Both the position numbers and the translations under genes were made by a program. The notes under the pieces are model-generated. The model had not been told where the DNA came from and searched no databases. It was given only the letters and a program-made list of their open reading frames with translations. From contig NZ_QGNZ01000001.1 of the NCBI RefSeq assembly GCF_003173595.1, positions 1,240,001-1,304,000 of the forward strand: DNA of 64,000 nucleotides, read 5' to 3'. How positions within the stretch are numbered: the stretch's first letter is position 1; each line of letters begins with the position of its first letter. Origin of the DNA: Pedobacter yonginensis (GTDB lineage: Bacteria; Bacteroidota; Bacteroidia; Sphingobacteriales; Sphingobacteriaceae). Positions 7,410 to 16,237 of the stretch are shown in pieces.

Positions 7410-7444
7410 AATAAGGGCGTAACAAAATTTTGTGCGCCCTTATT
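7410..7444. terminator. Bidirectional terminator between Nfu and phosphatase genes
   Basis: Perfect 10-bp stem AATAAGGGCG/CGCCCTTATT with a 15-nt loop between two convergent stop codons. Flanking A and T tracts allow it to work from both sides. Confidence 0.8.
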
Positions 7445-7457
7445 TGTTTTTAAAGAT

Positions 7458-8249
7458 CTATTTGAAATGTTTTTTTATGGCTGCTAACATTTCGCTTGTA
7501 AGCTTCCCATTAGTTGCAAGGATTTCTCGTTTATTGAAAAAATCATTACCTCCAGAGAAATCAAAAACTTCTCCCCCCGCTTGTTGAACGATAAAGCATC
7601 CAGCGGCAAAATCCCATTGTTGCAAATTATACTCAAAAAAAGCATCAAAGCGGCCGCAGGCGGTGTAAACCAAATCAATCGCTGCAGCTCCAATTCTACG
7701 CACGCCGTGGCTTTTCTGCATCATTTCTTGCAAAAGATTGAGGTATTGACTTTGTTGATCAAATTGATAGTAAGGAAATCCGGTGGCGAGTAAGCTCGAT
7801 TTCAAATCAGGATTAGACGAAACCTGAATAATCTTCTTGTTTAAAAAAGCACTTCCTCCTTTAAAAGAATAAAACATTTCTCCCCTATTGATTTCGTAAA
7901 CCACTCCAAGCACCGCCACGCCATCCTCGTAAAGCGCTACGCTGATTCCATAGGCGGGAATTCCGTGTATAAAATTGGTTGTTCCGTCTAAGGGGTCAAT
8001 AATCCATGTATAAGTTTTTCCTTCTCGGCTTATTGTTTTTTCTTCTGTAATAAAGCCTGCATCTGGGATTAGTTTTTCGAGGTTTTGAACCAACTTTAGC
8101 TCCGCTGTTTTATCAACATATGAAACCATATCGTTTAAACCTTTGTATTCGATTGTGTTGGCATCAAATTTCATCGCTTCTTTACGGATGAAATTTCCCG
8201 TAAGCTTTACAATGGTGATAACCTTATTGCACAGTAATTCGTAATTCAT
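7458..8249 (-). CDS. Inositol monophosphatase family protein
   Basis: A 263-residue Mg-dependent sugar/inositol phosphatase. The metal-binding motifs are present: EEKT (about residue 69), WIIDPLDGTTNF (about residues 85-96) and WDFAAGCFIVQQAGG (about residues 215-230). Relatives hydrolyse inositol-1-phosphate or related sugar phosphates (SuhB type); in Bacteroidetes the true substrate is usually untested. It converges on the Nfu gene. lgt lies immediately upstream on the same strand, 51 bp away, so the two may be co-transcribed. Confidence 0.9.
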   Translation of the reverse strand: MNYELLCNKVITIVKLTGNFIRKEAMKFDANTIEYKGLNDMVSYVDKTAELKLVQNLEKLIPDAGFITEEKTISREGKTYTWIIDPLDGTTNFIHGIPAYGISVALYEDGVAVLGVVYEINRGEMFYSFKGGSAFLNKKIIQVSSNPDLKSSLLATGFPYYQFDQQSQYLNLLQEMMQKSHGVRRIGAAAIDLVYTACGRFDAFFEYNLQQWDFAAGCFIVQQAGGEVFDFSGGNDFFNKREILATNGKLTSEMLAAIKKHFK

Positions 8250-8300
8250 ACTTATTTAACAAAAAGACGCCTCTCTTGTTGGATTTTAATGAATTTGAGG

Positions 8301-9449
8301 CTAAGCAAGCTTATTTTTATTACGCAGTGCATAGGCTGAAAGGATAATGCCACCTAACACTAAAAATATCGAAATCATTTCTGCTTGTGTGAAAGATAGA
8401 CCAAAAACATGGTATTTTGAGTTTACACGATACAATTCGATACAGAAACGTTCGACGCCATTTAAAATCATGTAAATGCCGAACATAAGGCCTGGAGCTT
8501 TTATTTTATCTCTAATTTGCCAAAGGAATGCAAAAAGAATTAAGCAAATGATTACCTCATAGATTGGTGTTGGATATACGCCCTGTGCAAGTTCTGCGCA
8601 AAACTTGCCTGTACAGCCTGGGATTGGAATGCCCTCACCTACAACATTATTTGGGTATTTGTAAGACCATAACCAATCTGGAAGCCACGAAAAGGGCTTT
8701 GGATTACTATTAACAATTCCCCAATCTCCATCTCCAGCCAAATGGCAGCCAATTCTGCCCACTGCATAAGCCAGCATCATACCCGGTCCGCCTACATCAA
8801 GCATGTGTAAAGGCTTAATTCCGTTTCTCTTGGCAATGATAAGCACCGCTGCACCCCCACAAATCAACCCCCCGTAAAATGTTAAGCCACTGAAAGACAA
8901 TAGTCGTTCAATCGGATGTTGAACAAAGTCATCCCAATATTCTAAGTTATCGAAAAACTTAGCTCCCAGAAATCCCCACACCGCAGCCCAAACAATTAAG
9001 TTGCTCATCAACTGATATGGATGCACGGTTACTTCTACATTTTTAACCTTTGCGAGTTTATTTTTTTCTTTTTCTTTATAATCCCAGTATGCAAACAGCC
9101 CTGCAAAAAATAATCCACCAATGATGTTTCCTTTCAATGACATGAGGACAGACTGTGCATCGTTAACGAACAGACTGTAATTAACCAGTGCGTAAACGAG
9201 CTTGTACCCGATTATGAATCCAAACAAACCGTTTAAAATAAGTTCTGATGTTGTTGCAGGCTGACCTACAACCACTGTTTTCTTAAATGGATGTAAAACC
9301 CCAAGTGCTTCTTTACGCTTAAGTTCTTTGGTAAAGGCCCAATAGCCAGCTATAAATGCGAGCGCCACGAAAACGCCAAACGTATTGAACGGTAAGGGAA
9401 GATTAATCCCGAATAGGTATTGTAAAAAGTGCGAAACGGTTGGAAACAT
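8301..9449 (-). CDS. lgt: Prolipoprotein diacylglyceryl transferase
   Basis: A 382-residue multi-spanning inner-membrane enzyme that transfers diacylglycerol from phosphatidylglycerol to the lipobox cysteine of prolipoproteins, the first step of lipoprotein maturation. The Lgt signature is visible as GRIGCHLAGDGDWG (about residues 230-243), with many hydrophobic segments either side. It is longer than the E. coli enzyme because of extra loops (residues 60-75 and 125-140), as is common in Bacteroidetes. A -7 box (9472-9465) sits 15 bp upstream, and a long heptad repeat begins just behind that box. Confidence 0.93.
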   Translation of the reverse strand: MFPTVSHFLQYLFGINLPLPFNTFGVFVALAFIAGYWAFTKELKRKEALGVLHPFKKTVVVGQPATTSELILNGLFGFIIGYKLVYALVNYSLFVNDAQSVLMSLKGNIIGGLFFAGLFAYWDYKEKEKNKLAKVKNVEVTVHPYQLMSNLIVWAAVWGFLGAKFFDNLEYWDDFVQHPIERLLSFSGLTFYGGLICGGAAVLIIAKRNGIKPLHMLDVGGPGMMLAYAVGRIGCHLAGDGDWGIVNSNPKPFSWLPDWLWSYKYPNNVVGEGIPIPGCTGKFCAELAQGVYPTPIYEVIICLILFAFLWQIRDKIKAPGLMFGIYMILNGVERFCIELYRVNSKYHVFGLSFTQAEMISIFLVLGGIILSAYALRNKNKLA

Positions 9450-9464
9450 ACAAAAAGTTTGATG

Positions 9465-9472
9465 CGAAGATA
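9465..9472 (-). promoter_or_regulatory. -7 box of lgt
   Basis: TATCTTCG on the minus strand, one base off TAnnTTTG, 15 bp upstream of the lgt ATG. The heptad array starts 8 bp further upstream, so it occupies the -33 region. Confidence 0.45.
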
Positions 9473-9480
9473 GTAAAGAA

Positions 9481-9781
9481 AGATTGAAGAAGAAAGACTA
9501 AAGACCGAAGACTAAAGACTAAAGGGGAAAGGGGAAAGACTAAAGACCGAAAACTAAAGACCGAAGACTAAAGGGGAAAGACCAAAGACCGGAGACCCGA
9601 GACTAAAGACTAAAGGGGAAAGACTAAAGGCAAAAGACTAAAGACCGAAGACTAAAGACTAAAGACTAAAGGCAAAAGACTAAAGACCGAAGACTAAAGG
9701 GTAAAGACCAAAGACCGGAGACTAAATGGGAAAGACCAGAGACCAAAGGCGAAAGACTAAAGGCGAAAGACGAAAGACCGG
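9481..9781. repeat. Heptanucleotide tandem array, 41 units in perfect 7-bp register
   Basis: From 9495 to 9781 the sequence divides into exactly 41 consecutive 7-mers with no insertion or deletion. The most frequent unit is AGACTAA; variants include AGACCGA, AGACCAA, AGGGGAA and AGGCGAA. Two degenerate units (9481-9494) precede it. Position 1 is A in every unit. The plus strand is strongly purine-biased. No long reading frame spans it. It lies between the lgt promoter and the 3' end of mtaB. Confidence 0.95.
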
Positions 9782-9880
9782 AGTTGAGAACTTTATATTT
9801 CTAGCTGACTAAACCTCAACACTTTTACTAGTGCTGTTCGTTAAAAATTAATAATTATCTAATATGTTGGCATAAAGGCA

Positions 9881-9937
9881 ATTAGCTAATCATCACATCA
9901 ACAAATTAGCTAATGATCACATCAAATAAGCTAATTA
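9881..9937. repeat. Palindrome-containing direct repeats downstream of mtaB
   Basis: Two 20-bp direct repeats at 9881-9900 and 9905-9924 differ by one base. Each starts with the palindrome ATTAGCTAAT. A partial third copy (AAGCTAATTA) follows at 9928-9937. They sit 19-75 bp beyond the mtaB stop codon and could contribute to 3'-end formation. Confidence 0.7.
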
Positions 9938-9955
9938 ACGTTTTTAATTATTTGC

Positions 9956-11278
9956 TTAATGAAGCGCGTAAATTGTTTCCAATTCAGCTACTTCTACTTC
10001 GCCATCGGCAGTAATTTCTAGAAGCTTAACGGCTTTTAGCTCGTTTACCATGATTGGATCGTATTTGGCACGAACCTTTACATAGTTTTTGGTAAAGCCA
10101 TGCATGTACCCTGATTTCTGATCGGCCTCAAAAAGCACCTCTGCATCGCTACCAATTTGAGATTCGTAAAATGCTCTACGTTTTTTATCGGAAAGAATGT
10201 GAAGCATTTTGCTTCTATCGTTTCTTTCGCTACCGGCAACTCTGCCACTCATTTCGGCTGCCAATGTTTGCTCGCGTTCTGAATAGGTAAATACGTGTAG
10301 GTAAGAAATATCGAGCTGATTTAGAAATTGATAAGTATCCAAGAAATCTTCTTTGGTTTCGCCCGGAAAACCCACAATAACATCTACCCCAATACAGCAA
10401 TTGGGCATTACTTCCTTAATTTTTGCTACGCGCTCTACATATAAATCTCGGCGGTAACGACGTTTCATCAAGCCTAAAATCTTATCGGAACCTGATTGTA
10501 ATGGAATATGGAAATGTGGAACAAATCTTTTTGAGGTGGATACAAATTCTATAATTTCATTACTTAAAAGATTGGGTTCAATGGAAGATATGCGGATTCT
10601 TTCAATACCTTCAACTTCATCCAATGCCTTAACTAAGTCGAAAAATTTATCTTCTCTTGATCCGTTTCGGATGCCAAAATCGCCTAAATTTACGCCTGTG
10701 AGTACGATTTCCTTAACTCCGCCCTCTGCAATTAATTTTGCACGGTTAACCACATTTTCGATGGTATCGCTCCTACTGGCTCCACGAGCCAATGGTATGG
10801 TGCAATAGGTGCAGGGATAATCACAGCCATCTTGCACTTTGAGGAACGTGCGGGTTCTATCTCCAATGGAATAGGAGGCAATAAAGTTATGATTAACTTT
10901 TTCTATGCTTTGTTGGTGAACTACCGCTTTTTGATTTTTAGTTAAGTCGGAAATATATTCAACTATTCTGAATTTTTCTGCGGCACCCAATACCATATCA
11001 ACGCCCTCAATTTCAGCAATTTCCTGCGGTTTTAATTGGGCATAACAACCTACGATAGTTACATAAGCATTGGGTGAATACTTCAATGCTTCTTTAACTA
11101 CTTTACGGCATTTTTTATCGGCGTGGTCGGTTACAGAACAGGTATTAATCACATATACATCAGCCTGATCTTGAAACTCTACAACAGAATACCCAGCATC
11201 GGTGAATAATCGACCAATGGAGGATGTTTCGGAGAAGTTTAATTTGCAACCTAATGTGTAAAATGCGACCTTTTTCAT
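9956..11278 (-). CDS. mtaB: tRNA t6A37 methylthiotransferase
   Basis: A 440-residue radical-SAM methylthiotransferase that converts t6A37 of tRNA to ms2t6A. The N-terminal UPF0004 domain with its cluster cysteines (TLGCKLNFSE, NTCSVT, VGCYAQ) is followed by the radical-SAM CDYPCTYC motif (about residue 150) and a C-terminal TRAM region. The CKLNFSE form fits MtaB rather than MiaB or RimO. The start at 11278 is chosen because a -7 box TATCTTTG lies at 11294-11287, 8 bp upstream, whereas a longer in-frame start would precede that promoter. Confidence 0.93.
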   Translation of the reverse strand: MKKVAFYTLGCKLNFSETSSIGRLFTDAGYSVVEFQDQADVYVINTCSVTDHADKKCRKVVKEALKYSPNAYVTIVGCYAQLKPQEIAEIEGVDMVLGAAEKFRIVEYISDLTKNQKAVVHQQSIEKVNHNFIASYSIGDRTRTFLKVQDGCDYPCTYCTIPLARGASRSDTIENVVNRAKLIAEGGVKEIVLTGVNLGDFGIRNGSREDKFFDLVKALDEVEGIERIRISSIEPNLLSNEIIEFVSTSKRFVPHFHIPLQSGSDKILGLMKRRYRRDLYVERVAKIKEVMPNCCIGVDVIVGFPGETKEDFLDTYQFLNQLDISYLHVFTYSEREQTLAAEMSGRVAGSERNDRSKMLHILSDKKRRAFYESQIGSDAEVLFEADQKSGYMHGFTKNYVKVRAKYDPIMVNELKAVKLLEITADGEVEVAELETIYALH

Positions 11279-11286
11279 TGAGTCTG

Positions 11287-11294
11287 CAAAGATA
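11287..11294 (-). promoter_or_regulatory. -7 box of mtaB
   Basis: Perfect TATCTTTG on the minus strand, 8 bp before the ATG. It implies a very short 5' leader and decides the start codon. Confidence 0.6.
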
Positions 11295-11414
11295 AGAAAT
11301 TTGTTTGGAGTTGTTGGTTTGGTGTATTGAGAACTTACAAATTGAAGACGATGCATTTGATATAGTTATGATCAATTCATCAATTAGAAACAAACTCTAG
11401 TATTACTTGGTTAC

Positions 11415-12005
11415 CTAGTTTGAATTATACTCTTTAATGCAAGCTTCTATTGCCTCTAAACTGTAATCATCATTCTTCATAAACTTCTCTAATAACTCAG
11501 GCTTATCACTGATTAATTTATAAAAATTCTCCTTACGTTCGCGACGTGAACCAAAAAAAGAAGTACTTTTTACTTCAAAAAGTTCTCCATTTGATTTACA
11601 AGCATACCACTCTATGATGGACATGCCACTGCCACTAAAACTTCCTGCACCACCTGGGGCTCCAGGATGATATGCTCCACCACCATACGATCCGTATTCA
11701 AAAAGATCGATTTTACCCTTAATAATTCTTTCCAAAAACTCTGGTCTTCTTTTCCATGGGATTTGTCTTACCAAAAAGTTAACTTCTTTTTCAGCTTTGT
11801 AAAACTCTTTGATTTCTTGACGTTTAATTTTAATTGAATTATCGCTTCCTTGCGGTTTGAATCTATAAAAACCAAAGATCTCCTTTTCAATTTCACCTCG
11901 AATGGTATCGTTTGTTGAAGTGACAACAAAATCCTGAGCATGAAGCTGAGTGAAAAAAGTGCATAACAATGTAATACAAAAAATAGAGCGCAAAAGTATT
12001 TTCAT
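11415..12005 (-). CDS. Secreted protein of unknown function
   Basis: A 196-residue protein. A signal peptide (hydrophobic core about residues 5-20, cleavage likely after LHAQ at about 24) is followed by VTSTNDTIRGEIEKEIFG. This opening, in which TNDTI..G is followed by a short beta-rich region, recurs in exported Bacteroidetes proteins without assigned function. The middle is glycine-rich (GGGAYHPGAPGGAGSF). No catalytic motif was found. It lies between ubiX and mtaB on the same strand, with 51 and 136 bp gaps, and no functional link is evident. Confidence 0.7.
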   Translation of the reverse strand: MKILLRSIFCITLLCTFFTQLHAQDFVVTSTNDTIRGEIEKEIFGFYRFKPQGSDNSIKIKRQEIKEFYKAEKEVNFLVRQIPWKRRPEFLERIIKGKIDLFEYGSYGGGAYHPGAPGGAGSFSGSGMSIIEWYACKSNGELFEVKSTSFFGSRRERKENFYKLISDKPELLEKFMKNDDYSLEAIEACIKEYNSN

Positions 12006-12056
12006 GATATTATTAATATTTCGCGCAAAAATATTTAAAACTTTGAAAAATTGAAA

Positions 12057-12620
12057 TTATTCCTGCCAACGGTAACTTTCTTGTTCAAAGCCTGCTAAAT
12101 CTAACACTCGGCTTACAACGGTACCGGCAACCTCTTCAATGGTTTTTGGGAGACTATAATATGAAGGATTGGCTGGACAAATAATCCCACCGGCTTCGGT
12201 AATGGTTTTCATATTGTTGATGTGAATTAAACTAAAAGGTGTGTCCCTTACCACAGCAATCAGTTTTCTACGTTCTTTTAATACAACATCTGCGGCACGA
12301 GAAATTAAATCGTTGGAAATACCATGTGCGATCCTTCCTAAGGTACCCATAGAACAGGGAATGATAATCATGGTATCATATTTTGCGGAACCAGAGGCAA
12401 AGGGCGCATTGAAGTCGCTTTTGTTGTAAAATGTAAAGTTGTAATCGTTATAGTTTTGATTTCCCAGCTCAAAGCGCCAAACTTCTTTGGCGTTATCACT
12501 CATCACCACGCCTACGGCTTCTAGTTGATTGTTAAGCTTAGACAATTGATCGAGCAAAACTTTAGCATAAACAGATCCACTTGCACCGGTAATGGCAACG
12601 ATTATTTTCTTTTTTATCAT
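12057..12620 (-). CDS. ubiX: UbiX-family flavin prenyltransferase
   Basis: A 187-residue flavoprotein that attaches a dimethylallyl group to FMN to make prenylated FMN, the cofactor of UbiD-type decarboxylases. The N-terminus IIVAITGASGSVYAKVLL is the FMN-phosphate loop. IIPCSMGTLGRIAHG and the KTIEEV region follow at the expected spacing. No ubiD is seen nearby. The ATG at 12620 is chosen over an in-frame start at 12629 because a perfect -7 box TAATTTTG (12634-12627) overlaps the latter. The mRNA would be almost leaderless. Confidence 0.9.
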   Translation of the reverse strand: MIKKKIIVAITGASGSVYAKVLLDQLSKLNNQLEAVGVVMSDNAKEVWRFELGNQNYNDYNFTFYNKSDFNAPFASGSAKYDTMIIIPCSMGTLGRIAHGISNDLISRAADVVLKERRKLIAVVRDTPFSLIHINNMKTITEAGGIICPANPSYYSLPKTIEEVAGTVVSRVLDLAGFEQESYRWQE

Positions 12621-12626
12621 AATGAA

Positions 12627-12634
12627 CAAAATTA
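12627..12634 (-). promoter_or_regulatory. -7 box of ubiX
   Basis: TAATTTTG on the minus strand, 6 bp before the ATG. It gives ubiX its own promoter downstream of the small-RNA terminator at 12663-12685. Confidence 0.5.
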
Positions 12635-12655
12635 GGCTTTATTGAAGACTTAATA

Positions 12656-12722
12656 CAAAAAAGGGCCAGAACAAAGTTCTGACCCTACATCTACCTATGA
12701 AAAACATACCCTCGAAAGGGTA
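12656..12722 (-). ncRNA. Candidate small RNA upstream of ubiX
   Basis: On the minus strand a perfect -7 box TATATTTG (12734-12727) is followed by a compact unit of about 65 nt. It has a hairpin ACCCT-TTCG-AGGGT with a UUCG-type loop, a short linker, and then an intrinsic terminator (stem GGGTCAGAAC/GTTCTGGCCC at 12685-12663, loop TTT, then six T). No credible protein gene fits. ubiX has its own promoter, so this looks like an independent sRNA rather than its leader, although an attenuator remains possible. I do not recognise the family. Confidence 0.55.
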
Positions 12723-12734
12723 AGAACAAATATA

Positions 12735-13206
12735 TATATTTTTTTAAAAAAAGATAATCGTTAACCATTAAATCGTTCAATAATGAAAATATTTAAGTTG
12801 ACAAAAATCAATGAACTGAATTTCAATCTATTACAACTGTGAAAATAATTGCAAATTTTAACATTTACTTAATATTGAGGCATTTGTATGAGAAGTTTAC
12901 ATGTATTATGGCAATTTACTAAGACGAGGAGCAGTGAAAAGCTCGATTTTGTCTGATTAATTCAAAGTATAAATACCGAAATCGACGGGAAATATACGGT
13001 TGGATTTGAATATTTTTTGATTTCGGCTTAAAAGTGCGAGGATAAAAGTCACCCTAAATTTTAATTATGGAGGCATACATTGTGGCTATATCAAATATGT
13101 TAATTCTCAGCAAATTGTGTTGGCTTGCCTCGTTTGCAAAGGAAAAGCGTTGATGAAATCGGATTGTTACTTTGAATGAAAGTTTTATAATAATTATTCG
13201 TAAATT
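12735..13206. other. Gene-free region before the kinase gene
   Basis: About 470 bp of AT-rich sequence with no open frame of note on either strand. It separates the divergent small RNA/ubiX and the kinase gene and must hold the kinase promoter, but no clean TAnnTTTG box or hairpin was identified. Confidence 0.4.
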
Positions 13207-13275
13207 GTGATAATTATAATTGTTATCATCCTTACTTCTGACAGTTATTTTAATAAACCAACGCAGTCTCTATCA

Positions 13276-15804
13276 ATGGATTTATTATCTGACGTTTTCT
13301 TGAAAACTTTGCTGGATCATTCAGCAAATCCAACATGTATTCTGCATGTTGCGCAGGAGCCAAAATTGATTAATCAAAACAAAGCGTACATAAATCTTTT
13401 AGAGCGATTATCGCTATTGGTTAGGGCGAAAGAAATTCTTAAACCGGCTGATTTTTTTGATAGAGAAAGTAGGAAATTGTTCTTCGAACGCATATCGGCT
13501 TGCGTTAAGCTCAAAGAAAAAATCACTTTACAATTAAACCCGATTTTTTCCAAATCAGAAGAGAGTATATGGCCTTTGGAACTCATCCCTGTAATGGATG
13601 GCGAATTGCCTGTTGAACATGTTATTGTGATTATTTATGAGCAAAAACTTCGGGTTGAAACTGAAAGTATTGAGGTTTTAATTAGAGAACAAAACTTAAA
13701 TGAAGAACTGGCCACCACCCTTGAGGAAATGGAGGCCACTAATGAAGAGTTAAACCAAGCCCAGCAGGCCCTTCTATTGGTGAATCAAGAACTAGAGCAA
13801 CGGGTTGAAGAGAGAACCAGAGATTTAAAAATAAACGAAGCCAGACTCAAATATATGATTACCGAGGCGCCTGTTGGTATCGCGGTTTTAAAAGGAAAAA
13901 ACCATATTCTGGAGCTGGCTAACACCAAAATGCTCGAACTTATTGATCAATCGGATGCAATTGTAGGATCTCCATTTATCGATTCGCTACCCGAATTAGC
14001 CGATCAAGTTTACCCAAAAATATTGGCGGAAGTTTTTGAAACAGGAAAACCTTATTATGGTGAGGCCTCGAAAGTTTTTTTGAAAAAAAATGGTGAAATT
14101 AAGGAGGGGTATTACAGCTTTGTTAATTTTCCGCTGAAAAATGAAGATGGGATAATTGATAGTATTATGGTTGTTGCATCTGAGGTTACTGAAGAAGTTT
14201 TGAGTAGAGAAAAGGTAGAGAAACTCAACACATCTTTATCCAACATTAACGAACAGCTAAAAATTAGTAATGCAGATCTTATAGAAAGCAATGCATCTTT
14301 AGCCACTGCCCAAAATAGTTTAGAAAAAATTTTAGATGAGCTTTATAAAAGTGAAAACAGATTTAGAGGCTTTTTTGAAAAAGCACCCTTAGGGATGTGT
14401 GTTTTGCAAGGGCCGGAGCTCATCACAGAATTTGCCAACGATAACATTCTGGCCTTTTGGGGAAGAACAAGAGATGAGGTGATTGGCTTACCCCAGGAAA
14501 TTGCCCGACCAGAAGTGGCTCCGCAAAAAGAAGTACTAAATCAGTTAAAAAATATTTTTAAAACCGGAAAACCACTCTACATCAATGCTTTAAAAGTTTC
14601 TACTTTGGTTATGGAGGGCTATTATGACACCATATACCAACCTTTAAAAAATGAGCAGAACGAGGTGGTTAGTATTTTGGTTATCATTAAAGATGTTACC
14701 CAACAGGTTAATTATAGAAAGGAGCTTGAAAAAGCCAAAGATATTTTGAAACTGGCTATGGATGCCTCTAGCATGGGTTCTTGGAATATTGATTTGGTTT
14801 CTAAAAAACTGATTCTTTCAGAACGTGCTCAAAGAATTCATGGCTTAAACACGGGTAGGCTAGATTTGGATTTGGCAAAATCGTTGGTTGCGGATGAACA
14901 TCTTGAATATCTCACAGGAAGTATTAGGAAGGCCTTGCATAATCGTGTGGCATTTAACATCGAGTACAAAATTAATTCAATTGGGGGTAGCCAATTCAAA
15001 TGGCTCCGATCTACAGGGAAAGCTTATTACGATTTAGAAGGAAAGGCTCAATATATTGCTGGGGCAGTTTTAGACATTACGCAACAAAAAGAAGATGAGG
15101 TTCGTAAGAATGATTTCATCGGCATGGTGAGCCATGAACTCAGAACACCACTCACATCGCTCAGCGCCTATGTACAGTTACTTCAATACAAACTTAGCCC
15201 GCACCGAGATACTTTTACCGATGAAACACTAACCAAAGTAAGCATACAGTTGAAAAGAATGTCTGGGATGATTGATGGATTCTTAAATGTTTCTGTTTTG
15301 GAAACTGGAAACATCACAATCAATAAAAGTAACTTCGATTTGATCGCATTGATAAAATCTGTCGCTGAAGAATGCCGAATTTTGATGCCAAGCCATTTTA
15401 TACAGGTTATTGATGAAGAAAGGATTAACGTTTTTGCTGATCAACAGAAAATAGGGACTGTGGTGAATAATTTAATTAACAATGCCGCCAAATATTCAAG
15501 AAAAGATTCACTGATTGCCATCAGATGTGAAATTATCGGGAATTTCGTGCAAGTAAGCATTGAAGATGAGGGCATTGGGATCCACAAAGAAGACCAGGCT
15601 AAACTTTTCAATCGCTTTTTTAGGGTTGACCAGCCGAACACAAAAACGATTGCGGGTTTCGGTGTAGGCTTATATATCTGTGAAGAAATTATTAAAAAAC
15701 ATTCGGGAAAAATTTGGATGGAGAGCGAAGTGGGAAAAGGCTCTACATTTTATTTTATTATTCCTTTAATTGGAGCAACTGCTACGAAGAATGAAATGAA
15801 CTAA
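13276..15804 (+). CDS. Soluble multi-PAS sensor histidine kinase
   Basis: An 842-residue cytoplasmic kinase with no transmembrane segment. A PAS-like N-terminus is followed by a coiled coil (about 130-185, with EEMEATNEELNQ). Further PAS domains lie at about 190-310, 360-470 and 475-590, then HisKA with the phospho-accepting His near 620 (FIGMVSHELRTPL) and HATPase_c (N box NLINNAAKY near 730, G1 DEGIGI, G2 GFGVGLYI). A GTG start 69 bp upstream is possible but would add a hydrophobic stretch unlike this family, so the ATG is preferred. No response regulator is fused. A lone receiver lies 430 bp downstream but is not translationally coupled. Confidence 0.9.
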   Translation: MDLLSDVFLKTLLDHSANPTCILHVAQEPKLINQNKAYINLLERLSLLVRAKEILKPADFFDRESRKLFFERISACVKLKEKITLQLNPIFSKSEESIWPLELIPVMDGELPVEHVIVIIYEQKLRVETESIEVLIREQNLNEELATTLEEMEATNEELNQAQQALLLVNQELEQRVEERTRDLKINEARLKYMITEAPVGIAVLKGKNHILELANTKMLELIDQSDAIVGSPFIDSLPELADQVYPKILAEVFETGKPYYGEASKVFLKKNGEIKEGYYSFVNFPLKNEDGIIDSIMVVASEVTEEVLSREKVEKLNTSLSNINEQLKISNADLIESNASLATAQNSLEKILDELYKSENRFRGFFEKAPLGMCVLQGPELITEFANDNILAFWGRTRDEVIGLPQEIARPEVAPQKEVLNQLKNIFKTGKPLYINALKVSTLVMEGYYDTIYQPLKNEQNEVVSILVIIKDVTQQVNYRKELEKAKDILKLAMDASSMGSWNIDLVSKKLILSERAQRIHGLNTGRLDLDLAKSLVADEHLEYLTGSIRKALHNRVAFNIEYKINSIGGSQFKWLRSTGKAYYDLEGKAQYIAGAVLDITQQKEDEVRKNDFIGMVSHELRTPLTSLSAYVQLLQYKLSPHRDTFTDETLTKVSIQLKRMSGMIDGFLNVSVLETGNITINKSNFDLIALIKSVAEECRILMPSHFIQVIDEERINVFADQQKIGTVVNNLINNAAKYSRKDSLIAIRCEIIGNFVQVSIEDEGIGIHKEDQAKLFNRFFRVDQPNTKTIAGFGVGLYICEEIIKKHSGKIWMESEVGKGSTFYFIIPLIGATATKNEMN

Positions 15805-15836
15805 ATACAATTTAGATTCCCCTTCCAAATTTTGTG

Positions 15837-16034
15837 CTAAGAAACCGCTATCTCTACGGCCCTCAATCCCTTTTGACTAAGTTCTATTTGAAAGACTACT
15901 TCCGCATTAATGGCGATATCTGTTAAGCGATCATTTAGCTCAAACGGAATATCCTGACCGTTCTCATCTATTATGGTTCCAAGACTGGAATTAAAATCCA
16001 AGTCAACAATTTGCCCTTTTCTGAAACTATTCAT
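15837..16034 (-). CDS. Divergent cold-shock-domain-like protein
   Basis: A 65-residue protein the size of a Csp, with a matching start (KGQIVDLDFNSSLGTII) and end (QKGLRAVEIAV, compare KGLQAVNV in the Csp at 973). The RNP1 aromatic KGFGFI is replaced by SSLGTII and RNP2 by IPFELN, so canonical nucleic-acid stacking residues are missing. It probably keeps an OB fold, but RNA binding should not be assumed. It is convergent with the kinase gene, 32 bp away. Confidence 0.6.
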   Translation of the reverse strand: MNSFRKGQIVDLDFNSSLGTIIDENGQDIPFELNDRLTDIAINAEVVFQIELSQKGLRAVEIAVS

Positions 16035-16237
16035 TTGCCGATAGTAAATTACGTGGCAATAATAGTAAATTTTGTAGAATTACTTCGTATAAGTAATCCT
16101 ACTATTCTCATTTTTTTTAAATTAAGCCCTATTTCTATTCGATGTGTATCTCGCTATTTGTTGATTCATAACCAGATAGGTGAAATGTGATTTGGCAAAG
16201 GTTTTGTTTATCTAGGCGTCAACTTAAGCTATAGAAT

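Noticed and set aside
12656-12710. Short peptide frame (MFFIGRC...) inside the small-RNA candidate
   Set aside because: It would be translated through both arms of the terminator hairpin and has no protein-like features. The hairpins and promoter explain the region better.
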